A stretch of DNA of 64,000 nucleotides from Sinorhizobium medicae (GTDB lineage Bacteria > Pseudomonadota > Alphaproteobacteria > Rhizobiales > Rhizobiaceae). Below the pieces are notes generated by a model, which was given only the letters and a program-made list of their open reading frames with translations, did not search any database and was not told the origin of the DNA. The position numbers and the translations under genes are program-made. This document shows positions 10,361 through 20,842 of this stretch, piece after piece. The DNA lies in assembly GCF_007827695.1 (NCBI RefSeq), contig NZ_VITA01000001.1:612224-676223 (forward strand), given 5' to 3'. How positions within the stretch are numbered: position 1 is the stretch's first letter; every line of letters begins with the position of its first letter.

Positions 10361-10378
10361 GTATCGTTAGATACTAAC
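10361..10378. promoter_or_regulatory. Overlapping dyad symmetry, possible operator
   Basis: GTATC-GTTA-GATAC overlaps GTTAG-ATA-CTAAC within 18 bases. Nested dyads of this size fit a dimeric regulator. The only regulator gene close by is the TetR gene at 12223; the link is a guess. Confidence 0.4.
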
Positions 10379-10677
10379 GCGGCTGACCGCTTCTACTGAC
10401 GTGGAGAACATTAAAACAGCTTAGGCGAAATGAAAAGAAGGTTTCATCAAACTGATCAATTAATAAATAGATCGAAAGAATACAATCCCGAGCTGAACCG
10501 TGCAATCGTTTCTGCCGATACTGGTGGAGCGGTTGCTCCATGCAAGCAGTATTGAGCCTGGGCACTAGAATGGCCTGGCCGCGTGCTATTCGCAACCGCC
10601 AACCGCCTGCGGATAGGTGCCGGGAACCATTGACCGGTAGACGTGTTAGGCAGGCCTGATTGGCGAGGAGATGCGAT

Positions 10678-11568
10678 ATGGCTCAGATACCGCTCGGCCC
10701 GTCGGCAGTCGCCGACAAGCCGCAATCCGACGCAGCGCGTGACGACGGGACGCAGGAAATTGCGCGGGACCTCGCTTACCGGCGGCTTGCGATCGTCAAC
10801 GTGATTTTCTTCGGAGAGCCCGGCTGCGGCGACCGCGGATGGGTGCTTATCGATGCCGGTGTGGTCGGAACAAGAGCGCTTATCAAGCAGGCTGCGGCGG
10901 AGCGCTTCGGGTCTGATGCGCGGCCGGCGGCGATCGTCATGACCCATGGCCACTTTGATCACATAGGAGCCCTGGAGGACCTTGCCGATGAGTGGGATGT
11001 CCCGGTTTTCGCCCATCCTTTGGAGCAGCCTTATCTCGACGGGCGTGCGGCCTATCCTCCGCCGGATTCCTCGGTCGGGGGAGGGCTGATGTCGCTCCTT
11101 TCCCCGCTCTTTCCCCGTGGACCGGTAAATGTGGGCCGTTGGCTAGAGCCGCTGCCGGCCGACGGCAGCGTACCGCATATGCCCGGGTGGCGCTGGCTTC
11201 ATACGCCGGGCCACACGCCCGGCCACGTTTCTCTCTGGCGCGAAGCCGACCGGATCGTCGTCGCGGGAGATGCTTTCATTACGACGCGGCAGGAGTCGGC
11301 CTATGCCGTCGCGGTCCAAAGCCCGGAAATGCATGGCCCGCCCATGTACTACACCGTGGACTGGGCAAAGGCGCGCATGTCGGTCGAGGCGCTTGCATCG
11401 CTCCGGCCCGAGCTTGCCGTCACGGGGCACGGACCCGCTATGCGCGGCCAGGAAATGCGCATGGCACTTGCCGAGCTTGCGCGAGACTTCGACCATCTCG
11501 CGGTGCCGCCTGAAGGGAAATATGTCGAAAACCCCGTCGATACGGATTCAGCCTATCGAGCTCCCTGA
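10678..11568 (+). CDS. Metallo-beta-lactamase-fold hydrolase
   Basis: A 296-residue MBL-fold protein. The zinc motif THGHFDHIG (HxHxDH), the second-site HTPGHTPGH, GDAF and the final TGHGP His are all present, so two metal sites are expected. No signal peptide is seen, so it is probably cytoplasmic. The start at 10678 has GAGGAG at good spacing. It is first in a three-gene set with DUF2243 and TetR genes. Its substrate (thioester, lactone or similar) cannot be told. Confidence 0.85.
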   Translation: MAQIPLGPSAVADKPQSDAARDDGTQEIARDLAYRRLAIVNVIFFGEPGCGDRGWVLIDAGVVGTRALIKQAAAERFGSDARPAAIVMTHGHFDHIGALEDLADEWDVPVFAHPLEQPYLDGRAAYPPPDSSVGGGLMSLLSPLFPRGPVNVGRWLEPLPADGSVPHMPGWRWLHTPGHTPGHVSLWREADRIVVAGDAFITTRQESAYAVAVQSPEMHGPPMYYTVDWAKARMSVEALASLRPELAVTGHGPAMRGQEMRMALAELARDFDHLAVPPEGKYVENPVDTDSAYRAP

Positions 11569-12103
11569 GGCGCGCCGATTTTGCCGTGTGCTGCTGAAAG
11601 GATGGCCGGCATTGGACAACACCCGACAAGGCAACGGAGAATTCCCTGCCGCAGCCGGAATTCTGCTCGGTCTGGGCCTTGGTGGCTTCTTCGACGGCAT
11701 CGTTCTCCATCAGGTGCTTCAGTGGCATCACATGCTGAGCAGCGCAGGTTTTCCCCCCGACAGCCTGGAAAACCTGAAGCTGAACACGTTTTTCGATGGC
11801 CTCTTTCACGCGGCCACATACATCTTCGTCGTCCTGGGCGTGGTGGTTTTGTGGCGCAGTGCGCACCGCAGGCGCCTGCATTGGTCGGCCAGGCTGATGG
11901 CTGGCAGCTTTCTTATGGGCTTCGGCGCCTTCAACCTGGTCGAGGGCATGGTCAACCATCAGCTGCTTGGACTCCACCATGTCAACGAGACGGTGCCGCG
12001 CGATCAGTGGGTCTACTGGGACATCGGCTTTCTCCTCTGGGGGGCCGTGATGCTGATTGCCGGATGGGCTCTCTACCGGTCCGGCCGGCGGGCTTCCGGC
12101 TGA
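11522..12103 (+). CDS. DUF2243 integral membrane protein
   Basis: The core, from AAGILLGLGLGGFFDGI to the end, matches DUF2243. It has about four hydrophobic segments, with conserved His residues in VLHQVLQWHH and MVNHQLLGLHH that could bind metal or haem. The ATG at 11522 overlaps the previous gene by 47 bases; a TTG at 11612 behind AAAGGA would give 163 residues, closer to the usual family length. The function of DUF2243 is unknown. The start is uncertain, the family call good. Confidence 0.8.
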   Translation: MSKTPSIRIQPIELPEARRFCRVLLKGWPALDNTRQGNGEFPAAAGILLGLGLGGFFDGIVLHQVLQWHHMLSSAGFPPDSLENLKLNTFFDGLFHAATYIFVVLGVVVLWRSAHRRRLHWSARLMAGSFLMGFGAFNLVEGMVNHQLLGLHHVNETVPRDQWVYWDIGFLLWGAVMLIAGWALYRSGRRASG

Positions 12104-12222
12104 AGCAAAGTAAACGTCAACTCGCACCGGATGACAGTAATGCGTGGTATCGCCGTTGTTCTGCGACCCAGCGCATATTAAAACCGCCGCAGGACTTGCG
12201 CAGCACAGAACCGGAAAATTGG

Positions 12223-12900
12223 ATGGCCGAAGAAGAGTTTGCCGAAGACGAGGACGACCAGGAAGCGGCATCAGGCCGCTCCGGGAAACGGGACGCCCGT
12301 CGCGAAGAGTTTCTGCGCGCAGCCACGGAGGTGTTCCTGAGTTCGGGCTTTTCCGGTGCGAGCGTCGACTCGATCATCGCGAAGGCGGGTGGTTCGAAGC
12401 GGACCATCTACAGCTATTTCGGCAAGAAAGATCAGCTGTTTACGACAGTCATAAAGGAGATCACCGGCCGGGTAATGGGCCCATTCCCCGCCGCGAACAT
12501 TGCCGGTGCCGACCTCGATACGGTGCTTTACAGGAGCGGAAGCCATTACCTCGACGCAGTCATGTCACCGGAAGCCCTGCAGCTCTACCGTATAGTCGTC
12601 GGCGAAGGCGCGCGGTTTCCTGGCGTGGCGCGCGCTTTCTTCGAGAACGGTCCCGGCAGGGCCAGTGCAGCTCTTGCAAGTATCCTCGAGGAAGGGGCGG
12701 ACAACTGGGGAATACCAAAGCGTTCCGCGGCGAAACTGGCGGAGCACTTCATAGGCATGATCCGCGACGACCTGCACCTGAAGGTCGTGCTTGGGCTTTG
12801 CGATCCGCCGACGCCTGCGGAAGCTCGCTCGTCGGTTCGCGATGCCGTCGACGTTTTTGTGTACGGCATCCGGAAGACCGAGCTGACGAGGTCACGATGA
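12223..12900 (+). CDS. TetR/AcrR-family transcriptional regulator
   Basis: 225 residues. An N-terminal TetR HTH (about 27-75) ends in the typical AGGSKRTIYSYFGKKDQLF block. The C-terminal ligand domain resembles the AefR/TetR_C group. The N-terminal tail of about 20 residues is unusually acidic. It is the last gene after the MBL and DUF2243 genes and convergent with the efflux/cyclase operon. It is a candidate to bind the 16-bp palindrome at 16907-16922 between the pump and the monooxygenase, but that is inference. Confidence 0.9.
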   Translation: MAEEEFAEDEDDQEAASGRSGKRDARREEFLRAATEVFLSSGFSGASVDSIIAKAGGSKRTIYSYFGKKDQLFTTVIKEITGRVMGPFPAANIAGADLDTVLYRSGSHYLDAVMSPEALQLYRIVVGEGARFPGVARAFFENGPGRASAALASILEEGADNWGIPKRSAAKLAEHFIGMIRDDLHLKVVLGLCDPPTPAEARSSVRDAVDVFVYGIRKTELTRSR

Positions 12901-12918
12901 ATGCGTGCGGCTTGCCGG

Positions 12919-12947
12919 CGGGGGACCGCGCATATTTTCCTCCCCCG
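12919..12947 (+). terminator. Terminator-like hairpin after tetR-type gene
   Basis: 7-bp arms CGGGGGA and TCCCCCG with a 15-base loop, followed by TTCTAGTTTTT. It lies in the 49-base gap between the convergent TetR and cyclase genes. Confidence 0.5.
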
Positions 12948-12949
12948 TT

Positions 12950-14116
12950 CTAGTTTTTGGACGCCGGATGAGAGGCTGGAACGTAGAGCGTAGCATGCTC
13001 CGGAAATCCCCTGAGCCTGTGGCGTCCAATTGATTTGCTGCAATCAGGATGAAGAAGCCGCGCGCAGCGCTCCGACAGGATCAGCCGGTGCCCGGTTGCG
13101 CTGCAGACTCCCTGTATCCGGCTGACCAGATTGACGTCGGTGCCGATCAGCGTGAAATCGAGGCGCTGGCTGGCGCCGATGTTGCCATAGGCTGCTTGAC
13201 CGTAGTGGAGAGCGATGCCTGCGTGGAGCCGAACTCCGCGTGGGGAGCAGCACTGCAAGCGCTTCAGCGCATCGAAAGCGCTTGCGAGAGCAGCATTGCA
13301 GGAGGTGGCGGGATCCTGCAGGTCGAAGAAGGCCAGTGCCGCGTCGCCCATGAATTTGATCACCTCGCCGCCGGCTTGTGTGATTGCAGGTACGACCTGA
13401 TCGAAGTAGCCGTTCAGGAGTTCCAATACCCGCTCGGCTGAAAGCTGATTTGAAAGCTCGGTGAAGCCGCGCAGGTCGCACAGCATGAGTGCGGCTTCAA
13501 GTTTCTCGACTTGCCCGCGGCGAACTCCGCCCGCCAACACACGGCGAGCCGGACTGGCGCCGATATAGGTATCGAGCAGGGTATGCTCGATCCTCCTGAG
13601 CGTGCGAAGCTCACATGCGTTGCGCAGAGCCGGCGCAATCCGATCGATTGCTGCCCGATGCAGATCCGTGAACCCCGAGGGCTGCGTCGTCGCGAAGCTG
13701 GCGGCGCCTGCTGTGCCGTCGGCGTTGCGAAGCGGCATGATATAGAATTCAACGAGCCCGCGGTCCCGGAACAGGTCGCTGTCGACCCAAAGCGGACGGT
13801 TCGAAGCACCGATACGGACCATCACCGGCTCGCCTGTTTCCATTGCATTTCTAATCGGGTTTCCGGCAAAGCCGGCTGTACGATCGAAGCCGTGCTCTCG
13901 TTCTCGGACCTCGACCGGTTCCGAGGGCGCCCAAGCCACACTGCGGCCGAATATCTCAGGGTGCAGAGTTCTCAGATGCAGCGTGAGACGATCGAGCGGC
14001 AGCCCGTGAGCGCGCAGGCGTTGTCCCAGACCTTCCGCCAGGCCGCCATCATCCGCCCGATGACAATCGTCGCCGGCGAGCCATTCGATAAGCTTAGAGA
14101 TCGCTTGTCCGCTCAT
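12950..14116 (-). CDS. Class III adenylate/guanylate cyclase
   Basis: 388 residues: an N-terminal sensory-type domain of about 180 residues seen in many rhizobial cyclases, then a cyclase catalytic domain at about 205-380. The metal Asp residues are Asp214 (CDLRGF) and Asp258 (FMGD). Lys254 and Asp320 fit adenine recognition, and Asn329 and Arg333 (DVNLVSR) fit transition-state binding. All key residues are present, so cAMP synthesis is expected. No membrane segment is seen. It overlaps the efflux transporter gene by 23 bases as the third gene of that operon, an unusual partner for a cyclase. Confidence 0.9.
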   Translation of the reverse strand: MSGQAISKLIEWLAGDDCHRADDGGLAEGLGQRLRAHGLPLDRLTLHLRTLHPEIFGRSVAWAPSEPVEVREREHGFDRTAGFAGNPIRNAMETGEPVMVRIGASNRPLWVDSDLFRDRGLVEFYIMPLRNADGTAGAASFATTQPSGFTDLHRAAIDRIAPALRNACELRTLRRIEHTLLDTYIGASPARRVLAGGVRRGQVEKLEAALMLCDLRGFTELSNQLSAERVLELLNGYFDQVVPAITQAGGEVIKFMGDAALAFFDLQDPATSCNAALASAFDALKRLQCCSPRGVRLHAGIALHYGQAAYGNIGASQRLDFTLIGTDVNLVSRIQGVCSATGHRLILSERCARLLHPDCSKSIGRHRLRGFPEHATLYVPASHPASKN

Positions 14117-15755
14117 TTGTGTTCTCCAGGCAGGCTGGCCCTTGCTTCAGATTGCCGTGCCGCCCCACCAGACGGCCGAGGGTGAGCTTCGTCGCGATCA
14201 GGACCGGCACCGCGGCGATAAACAATAGTGCAATTGCCAGGAAACACGCGTTGAAAGAGAGCGTCGCCACCTGCTGGGCGAAGGCCTTCTGAATGACCGC
14301 AGTGGCTGCGGTGCCGGCTTCTTCGGGGAAGTAGCCACGCGATGTCAGATAATTTGCCACAGCGTCCTGCCGTTCAGTCACGGCATGCTCGCCCGGCGCC
14401 AGATATTGGGACAGTACTGTCCGGTTCTGGGCGTTCTGATTGTCAAGGATTGTCGACAGCCAAGCAATCCCGAATTGCCCACCCATCTGACGGCCAAGGT
14501 TGAAAAGGGCCACACCCTGGGCGATCATCTCCGGGCCCAGGTCGCGCAACGTGAGGAGCGTCAGCGAGACGAAGAGCAGGCCGAGCCCCAGGCCTCGGAG
14601 CATAATAGGCGGTATAAGGTCTGACAGGCCGCTCCCCGATGTCGAGCCGGACAATGCCCACATCGCCGCCATGAAGCAGACGATACCTAGGGGAATAGGC
14701 TTGGCCGGGTCGAGGCCCCTTGCATCGATCAGCCCGCCTGCCGCGAGAAGTCCGACGCAGACAAGCGGCCCACCCGGCAAGAGGACGAAACCCGCATAAG
14801 CGGGTGGAAAATCGAGTACGCCGGTGGCGAATGCCGGGATGACGAAGGCGCTGCCGAACAGGGCACAGCCCGCGACGAAGCTGACGACGAAGCCGAAGGT
14901 GAAATGCTCGTCGCGAAAAATAACGAAGTCAAGAAGGGGGTCGCGGCCCTGCTTCGTGAATTGCCATGCCATAAAGGCGAGGATTGCAGCCGAACCGAGG
15001 GCAAAATACTCGATGATTTCCGGTTCATCGAACCAGTTGTAGCGGCTCCCTTCCTGCGTGACAAAGACGAAGGCGGTCGCAAATAGGGCGAAGAGCACCA
15101 GCCCGACCCCATCGAGCCGGCGAACAAGGCGCACCGTAGTTTGCCCATCGGCCGCAAGAAAGGCAGCGAAAAGCCCGGCGGTGCCAAGGGGCACATTTGC
15201 GGCAAAAAGCCATGACCAGGAGTGCGTGTCGGCGATCCAGCCCTGTAGTGAAGGCGTGAGAGTGGTCGGCGCCATGATGGTAGCGAAGGCGAACAGTCCT
15301 TGGACGATCCCCTGACGGGACCGCGGGAACATCGAAAACAGCAGCGTCTGCCCGACCACGAGCAGAGTTGCACCGGCAGCGCCCTGAAGGACCCGCCAGC
15401 CGATGAGCCAGCCGAGATCATCCGTGGCGGAACACCCCAGCGAGCTGGCGATGAGCGCCGCAATGGCGCCGGCCAGTAAGCGTGAAGGCGAGGCGCATGA
15501 CATCATCCAGGCGGATGCAGGGAGCGCGGTCAGCTTGGCAGCGAGGTAGGTCATGTTGATCCAGGCAATCTCGTCCGGTGTCGCATGCGTGCCGCCCATG
15601 AGATGACCGCGCGTGACGACGAGCACCGTGCTGTTGACGGCATCCATGGTCGCGGCAATCGACAGGAAGACAAGGACCAGCCACGGTCGAAGCGAAGCCT
15701 TTGGCTCATCCCTTTCAGCCGTTCGCAAGTGGCGCGTCGCAGCGAAGCGGGTCAT
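14094..15755 (-). CDS. DHA2-family MFS drug efflux transporter (EmrB-like)
   Basis: 553 residues with about 14 hydrophobic segments, the length and topology of DHA2 proteins. A motif-C-like GWRVLQGAAGATLLVVG segment and a large loop near the C-terminus match EmrB-type pumps, which work with a HlyD/EmrA adaptor. The start overlaps the stop of the adaptor gene by 4 bases (ATGA) and the end overlaps the cyclase gene. It probably exports an organic acid, phenolic or drug-like compound. Confidence 0.9.
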   Translation of the reverse strand: MTRFAATRHLRTAERDEPKASLRPWLVLVFLSIAATMDAVNSTVLVVTRGHLMGGTHATPDEIAWINMTYLAAKLTALPASAWMMSCASPSRLLAGAIAALIASSLGCSATDDLGWLIGWRVLQGAAGATLLVVGQTLLFSMFPRSRQGIVQGLFAFATIMAPTTLTPSLQGWIADTHSWSWLFAANVPLGTAGLFAAFLAADGQTTVRLVRRLDGVGLVLFALFATAFVFVTQEGSRYNWFDEPEIIEYFALGSAAILAFMAWQFTKQGRDPLLDFVIFRDEHFTFGFVVSFVAGCALFGSAFVIPAFATGVLDFPPAYAGFVLLPGGPLVCVGLLAAGGLIDARGLDPAKPIPLGIVCFMAAMWALSGSTSGSGLSDLIPPIMLRGLGLGLLFVSLTLLTLRDLGPEMIAQGVALFNLGRQMGGQFGIAWLSTILDNQNAQNRTVLSQYLAPGEHAVTERQDAVANYLTSRGYFPEEAGTAATAVIQKAFAQQVATLSFNACFLAIALLFIAAVPVLIATKLTLGRLVGRHGNLKQGPACLENTNERTSDL

Positions 15756-16867
15756 GGCTCTCTCCTGGCAGTTAGGGATGAAGTCGGGCGGCCAGCGGCG
15801 ACCGGATTGCTTTGGGAGGGTGGCCGCTCGGGCTCGGGAGCCAGGTGTATGGCGACGTCCACCGACAGACCCGGGACGAGCCGGCCCTGAAAAGCGTGAT
15901 CGGGCTCAAGCCGGATCTTGACGGGCACGCGCTGAACGACCTTGATGAAATTCCCGGTCGCATTGTCCGGTGGTAAAAGACTGAAGGCGGCGCCGCTTGC
16001 GGGTGCCAGGCTGTCTACGCGTCCTTCGATCACCGTCGTCGAATAACCGTCCACGCGGATTTCGGCACGTTGGCCAGGCATGACGCGGGCAAGCTGTGTC
16101 TCCTTGAGATTGGCGACGACCCAGATGCCGTCAAGGGGAACCACGGACAGAAGAACGCTGCCGGGCCGGACATATTCGCCCTCGCGCACTTTTCGGTTCC
16201 CGACAACTCCGGACACCGGCGCTCTGATGACCGTTTCAGAAAGGGCAATTTCCGCGAGTCGGAGGTTTGCGCGCGCCTCGGCGAGGCGCGCCGAGATCTG
16301 CGGAGATTCCGAATCAAGCACTGCCAGCTGCGCCCGGGCAGCCGCTGCCGCCGCTTCGGCGCGAACGAGCGTGGCGCGAGCACTCTGTGCTTTCGCCGTC
16401 GCCGTATCGTGGTTCCGCTGCGCCGTCCATCCCTGATCGACCAGGCGCGTCGCTCGTGACAGCTCCCGGCGCGAAAGCTCGAGATCCGCGCGGGCGACAT
16501 CGATCATCGCTTCGGCCTCGCGGATATTGGCGAGCTGCAGGCTCTTACGGCGTGTCAGATTTCCTACGGCTGCTTCGGCCTGTGCGACGCTCGCAGCCGC
16601 ACGATCTCGCTGAGCGAGATAGTCATCGTCGTCTATTCGCAAAAGAATGGCGCCGGCTTCGACGACCTGGTTATCGTCGACCAGCACCGTGGATACGTAT
16701 CCGGCGACTTTGGGACTGATGGCGGTGATGTCGGCGCGGACATAGGCGTTGTCCGTCCGTTCGTGCATGCGGAACTCTTGCCACCATGCCCGTCCAAAAT
16801 ACGCCCCCACTCCAAACACCAGGAGCGCGGTCGCCGCGGACGCTACGCCTTTGATCTTTCGCTTCAT
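15752..16867 (-). CDS. HlyD/EmrA-family periplasmic adaptor protein
   Basis: 371 residues: one N-terminal membrane segment (about 7-25), a lipoyl half (NAYVRADITAISPKVAGYV), a long Ala-rich coiled-coil hairpin (about 85-190), the second lipoyl half (VIRAPVSGVVGNRKVREGEY) and a beta-barrel domain. It links the inner-membrane MFS pump to an outer-membrane channel; no TolC gene is present in the window. The start at 16867 is chosen because the membrane anchor follows directly; an upstream extension would cover the operator region. Confidence 0.92.
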   Translation of the reverse strand: MKRKIKGVASAATALLVFGVGAYFGRAWWQEFRMHERTDNAYVRADITAISPKVAGYVSTVLVDDNQVVEAGAILLRIDDDDYLAQRDRAAASVAQAEAAVGNLTRRKSLQLANIREAEAMIDVARADLELSRRELSRATRLVDQGWTAQRNHDTATAKAQSARATLVRAEAAAAAARAQLAVLDSESPQISARLAEARANLRLAEIALSETVIRAPVSGVVGNRKVREGEYVRPGSVLLSVVPLDGIWVVANLKETQLARVMPGQRAEIRVDGYSTTVIEGRVDSLAPASGAAFSLLPPDNATGNFIKVVQRVPVKIRLEPDHAFQGRLVPGLSVDVAIHLAPEPERPPSQSNPVAAGRPTSSLTARREP

Positions 16868-16906
16868 GCTATGCCCCAAATGAATTTGCGTGATATTGGA
16901 AGATAC

Positions 16907-16922
16907 GGTACGGTACCGTACC
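16907..16922. promoter_or_regulatory. Perfect 16-bp palindromic operator (TetR type)
   Basis: GGTACGGTACCGTACC is fully self-complementary and lies 40 bases upstream of the efflux adaptor start and 110 bases upstream of the divergent monooxygenase. TACGGTACCGTA-like cores are typical TetR-family operators next to HlyD/DHA2 pumps. The nearest TetR gene in the window is at 12223. Confidence 0.7.
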
Positions 16923-17031
16923 CTACGACGGACTCGAAGCGGACGCAAGGTGCAGCCTTGAAGGCAAGGTTGCAGCGAAAAGCGATCGAGTGCGTTCTAC
17001 GAGAGATCGCTTATGTCAGGATGCACGGTCC

Positions 17032-18279
17032 ATGCGTGGAAAAGACATACTCATTTCAGGTTCCGGCATCGCCGGTCTGGTTCTCGCCTGGTGGTTGGGA
17101 CGCTACGGCTTCCGGCCGACCATCGTGGAGAAGTCCACCGGACTTCGGAGAGGCGGCCACGCGGTCGACCTTTGGGGCACGGCACTCGACGTCCTTGAAT
17201 GGATGGGACTGCTTGCCGAGCTCGAGGAGCGGCGTACACGCAACGATCGTGGTGTGATGATTACGCCGGGGCTGCGTCCGCGGGAGATCGAACTCAACCG
17301 GATCTCGGGTCAGTTCGCTTCGAAACAGATCGAGATCATGCGTGGCGAACTTGTGGGGATCCTCGGTCGAAGCCTGAGCGCTGGCGGCGACTTCATGTTC
17401 GGCAATTCCATCAGCGGTATGGATGAGCATGCCGGCGGAGTGAACGTCACATTCGAAAGCGGCGACTCGCGAGACTTTGAGCTGGTGATCGGCGCCGACG
17501 GCCAGCACTCGAACGTCAGGCATATCGCTTTCGGTGAGGAAGACCGGTTCAGCCGCAATCTTGGCGGCTATGTCTGCGGGTACACGGTCGCAGACGATCA
17601 TAAGCTGGGCGAAGGCGTGCATCGCTACGTCGTTCCGAATAAGACCGTGGTTGTCTTTCCGATTCGTCATAGCGGCGACGCCGCCGTTATATTTCTGTTT
17701 CGGCCGACCCGGCCTCTTGGCCTTCAACACGACGACGTAAAGGGACAAATCAAAGCCCTGCAAACGACGTTCGGCGGGGAGTCGTGGGAGGTGGCGCACC
17801 TGCTTGACCGGCTGACGGGCGCAAAGGACTTTTACTTCGAATCGCTCGATCAGATCACCATGCAGAGCTGGCACCGGGCCCGCATCGCACTGGTCGGCGA
17901 TGCGGCTTACTGCCCGGCGCCGGCAGTCGGCGGCGGCACAAGCCTGGCCGTGATAGGGGCATATACCCTTGCGCGAGAGTTGGCGGAGGCCAAGGGCGAC
18001 TATCGCCGGGCATTGCAGAGCTATCACAATGCAACGCGTGACTTGGTCCACCAGAGCCGGGTCATCGGTCCCGCGCTCTTTGAGAGCCTTGTTCCAAGCT
18101 CCAGAATCAGCATCTATTTGGGGATGCTACTGCTGCCGCTCGTCACGAGGTTGCCCGGCGCATTGCGGCGCAATGTGCCGCTTCTTCCCCGGCGCGCCGT
18201 AAGAGCGATGCGTGCCGTCTCAGAGGCTCCTGTCAGACACGGCGGCCTGCCCGAGTCTCACGAAAGCCTTTCCATTTAG
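17032..18279 (+). CDS. FAD-dependent aromatic-ring/TetX-like monooxygenase
   Basis: 415 residues of a class A flavoprotein monooxygenase. The dinucleotide motif GSGIAG and the Glu of VEKS close the N-terminal Rossmann fold. The DG motif is VIGADGQHSNVR and the GD motif is ALVGDAAYCPAPAVGGG. The length and layout resemble TetX and related enzymes that hydroxylate antibiotics or phenols. Start 17032 is chosen because the FAD motif follows at once. It is divergent from the efflux operon and shares the palindrome with it, suggesting that both act on the same toxic compound. Confidence 0.88.
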   Translation: MRGKDILISGSGIAGLVLAWWLGRYGFRPTIVEKSTGLRRGGHAVDLWGTALDVLEWMGLLAELEERRTRNDRGVMITPGLRPREIELNRISGQFASKQIEIMRGELVGILGRSLSAGGDFMFGNSISGMDEHAGGVNVTFESGDSRDFELVIGADGQHSNVRHIAFGEEDRFSRNLGGYVCGYTVADDHKLGEGVHRYVVPNKTVVVFPIRHSGDAAVIFLFRPTRPLGLQHDDVKGQIKALQTTFGGESWEVAHLLDRLTGAKDFYFESLDQITMQSWHRARIALVGDAAYCPAPAVGGGTSLAVIGAYTLARELAEAKGDYRRALQSYHNATRDLVHQSRVIGPALFESLVPSSRISIYLGMLLLPLVTRLPGALRRNVPLLPRRAVRAMRAVSEAPVRHGGLPESHESLSI

Positions 18280-18292
18280 ACCAGGAAAGGCT
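18265..18292. terminator. Hairpin spanning the monooxygenase stop codon
   Basis: Perfect 9-bp arms AGCCTTTCC (18265-18273) and GGAAAGGCT (18284-18292) with a 10-base loop that contains the TAG stop at 18277-18279. It lies between convergent genes and is a weak terminator candidate without a clear T tract. Confidence 0.45.
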
Positions 18293-18308
18293 CTCTCCAG
18301 AGGACGGA

Positions 18309-19198
18309 TTAGAGCGGCATGGGGACGGAAAACCGCACCAGAATCTCTCGTATCTTTGCGTCCTGCTCGTCGTTCGGGAGCAAAGCCGGCTGCCGGGAGG
18401 CGCCGACGGAGGAATCCTGCAGATAGAGAGCGCGCTTGACCAGGGCGGGTGGGAAGCCGAGGGCGTAAAGTTCGGTGCGGAAGGCAGTGTAGATGGACTG
18501 CTGGCGTTCAGCCTCGGCGATGTCGCCGGCATTGAATGCGCTCAGAATACCGGCAAGCACGTCCGGCATGGCATTGCCGAGGCCGGAAATGCAGCCGGCG
18601 GCGCCATTCTGCAGCGACCAGAGGACCAGATGGTCGGGGCCGGAATAGACTTCAAAGCCCGGCACGTCGCGTGCCACCTGCAGATAGGCCGCGAGCGTAT
18701 CCTGCGCGCCGCCGGAATCCTTGATGCCGGCGATATTGCCGTGCTCGGAAAGCTTCAGCGCCGTCCCTGGTTCTATATGGTTCTGGGTTCGCGCCGGGAT
18801 GTCGTAGAGATAGACGGGGGTCTCTACGGCATCGGCCACAGTCGAAAAGTGCCGGATCAGGCCATCCTGCGTGCAGGCGATGAAGAAGGGTGTAATGACG
18901 GCAATGCCGCTGACGCCGATCCGGTCGAAGGCACGTGCGAGCTGTAAGGTCTCGAAGGTCGCCGGCATGCCGGCATTGACGATGACCTCTGCGCGGCCGC
19001 CGACCTCGTCGACCACCTCCTCGGTTAGGCGGATCTTTTCCTCGTGCGTGAGCGCGGTGAAGTCGCCATTGGTGCCGGCGCACATGATGTTGTTGCCGGC
19101 GGCGACCTGCCGGCGCACCTGCGCTCGGGTTGCCGCATAATTGATCGTCTCGTCCTCGTTGAAGCATGTGACGAGTGCGACGAAAGCTTTCTTGGACA

Positions 19199-19199
<1 letters not shown>
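18309..19199 (-). CDS. DapA/NAL-family aldolase or dehydratase
   Basis: 296 residues of the dihydrodipicolinate synthase superfamily. The Schiff-base Lys160 (IAGIKDSGG), Tyr132 (VYLYDIP) and the carboxylate-binding loop GTNGDF at 42-47 are present. Members condense or cleave 2-keto acids such as pyruvate with an aldehyde (DapA, N-acetylneuraminate lyase, 2-keto-3-deoxygluconate aldolase). Its start overlaps the stop of the ABC ATPase gene by one base (TGATG), so it belongs to the import operon and probably acts on the imported acid. This is not the housekeeping DapA context. Confidence 0.87.

Positions 19200-20834
<1,635 letters not shown>

Positions 20835-20842
<8 letters not shown>

Larger units (their letters stand above)
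10194..10677. other. Divergent regulatory region, no gene
   Basis: 484 bases between the minus-strand degradation operon and the plus-strand hydrolase operon. It contains a 9-bp stem-loop at 10225-10252 and overlapping dyads at 10361-10378. An AT-rich stretch follows at about 10400-10490, unlike the surrounding GC-rich DNA, and is the likely promoter zone. No convincing coding frame is seen. Confidence 0.6.

Noticed and set aside
10456..11016. Minus-strand frame overlapping the start of the MBL-fold hydrolase gene and the AT-rich gap
   Set aside because: No domain, no ribosome site, and it overlaps a well-supported gene.
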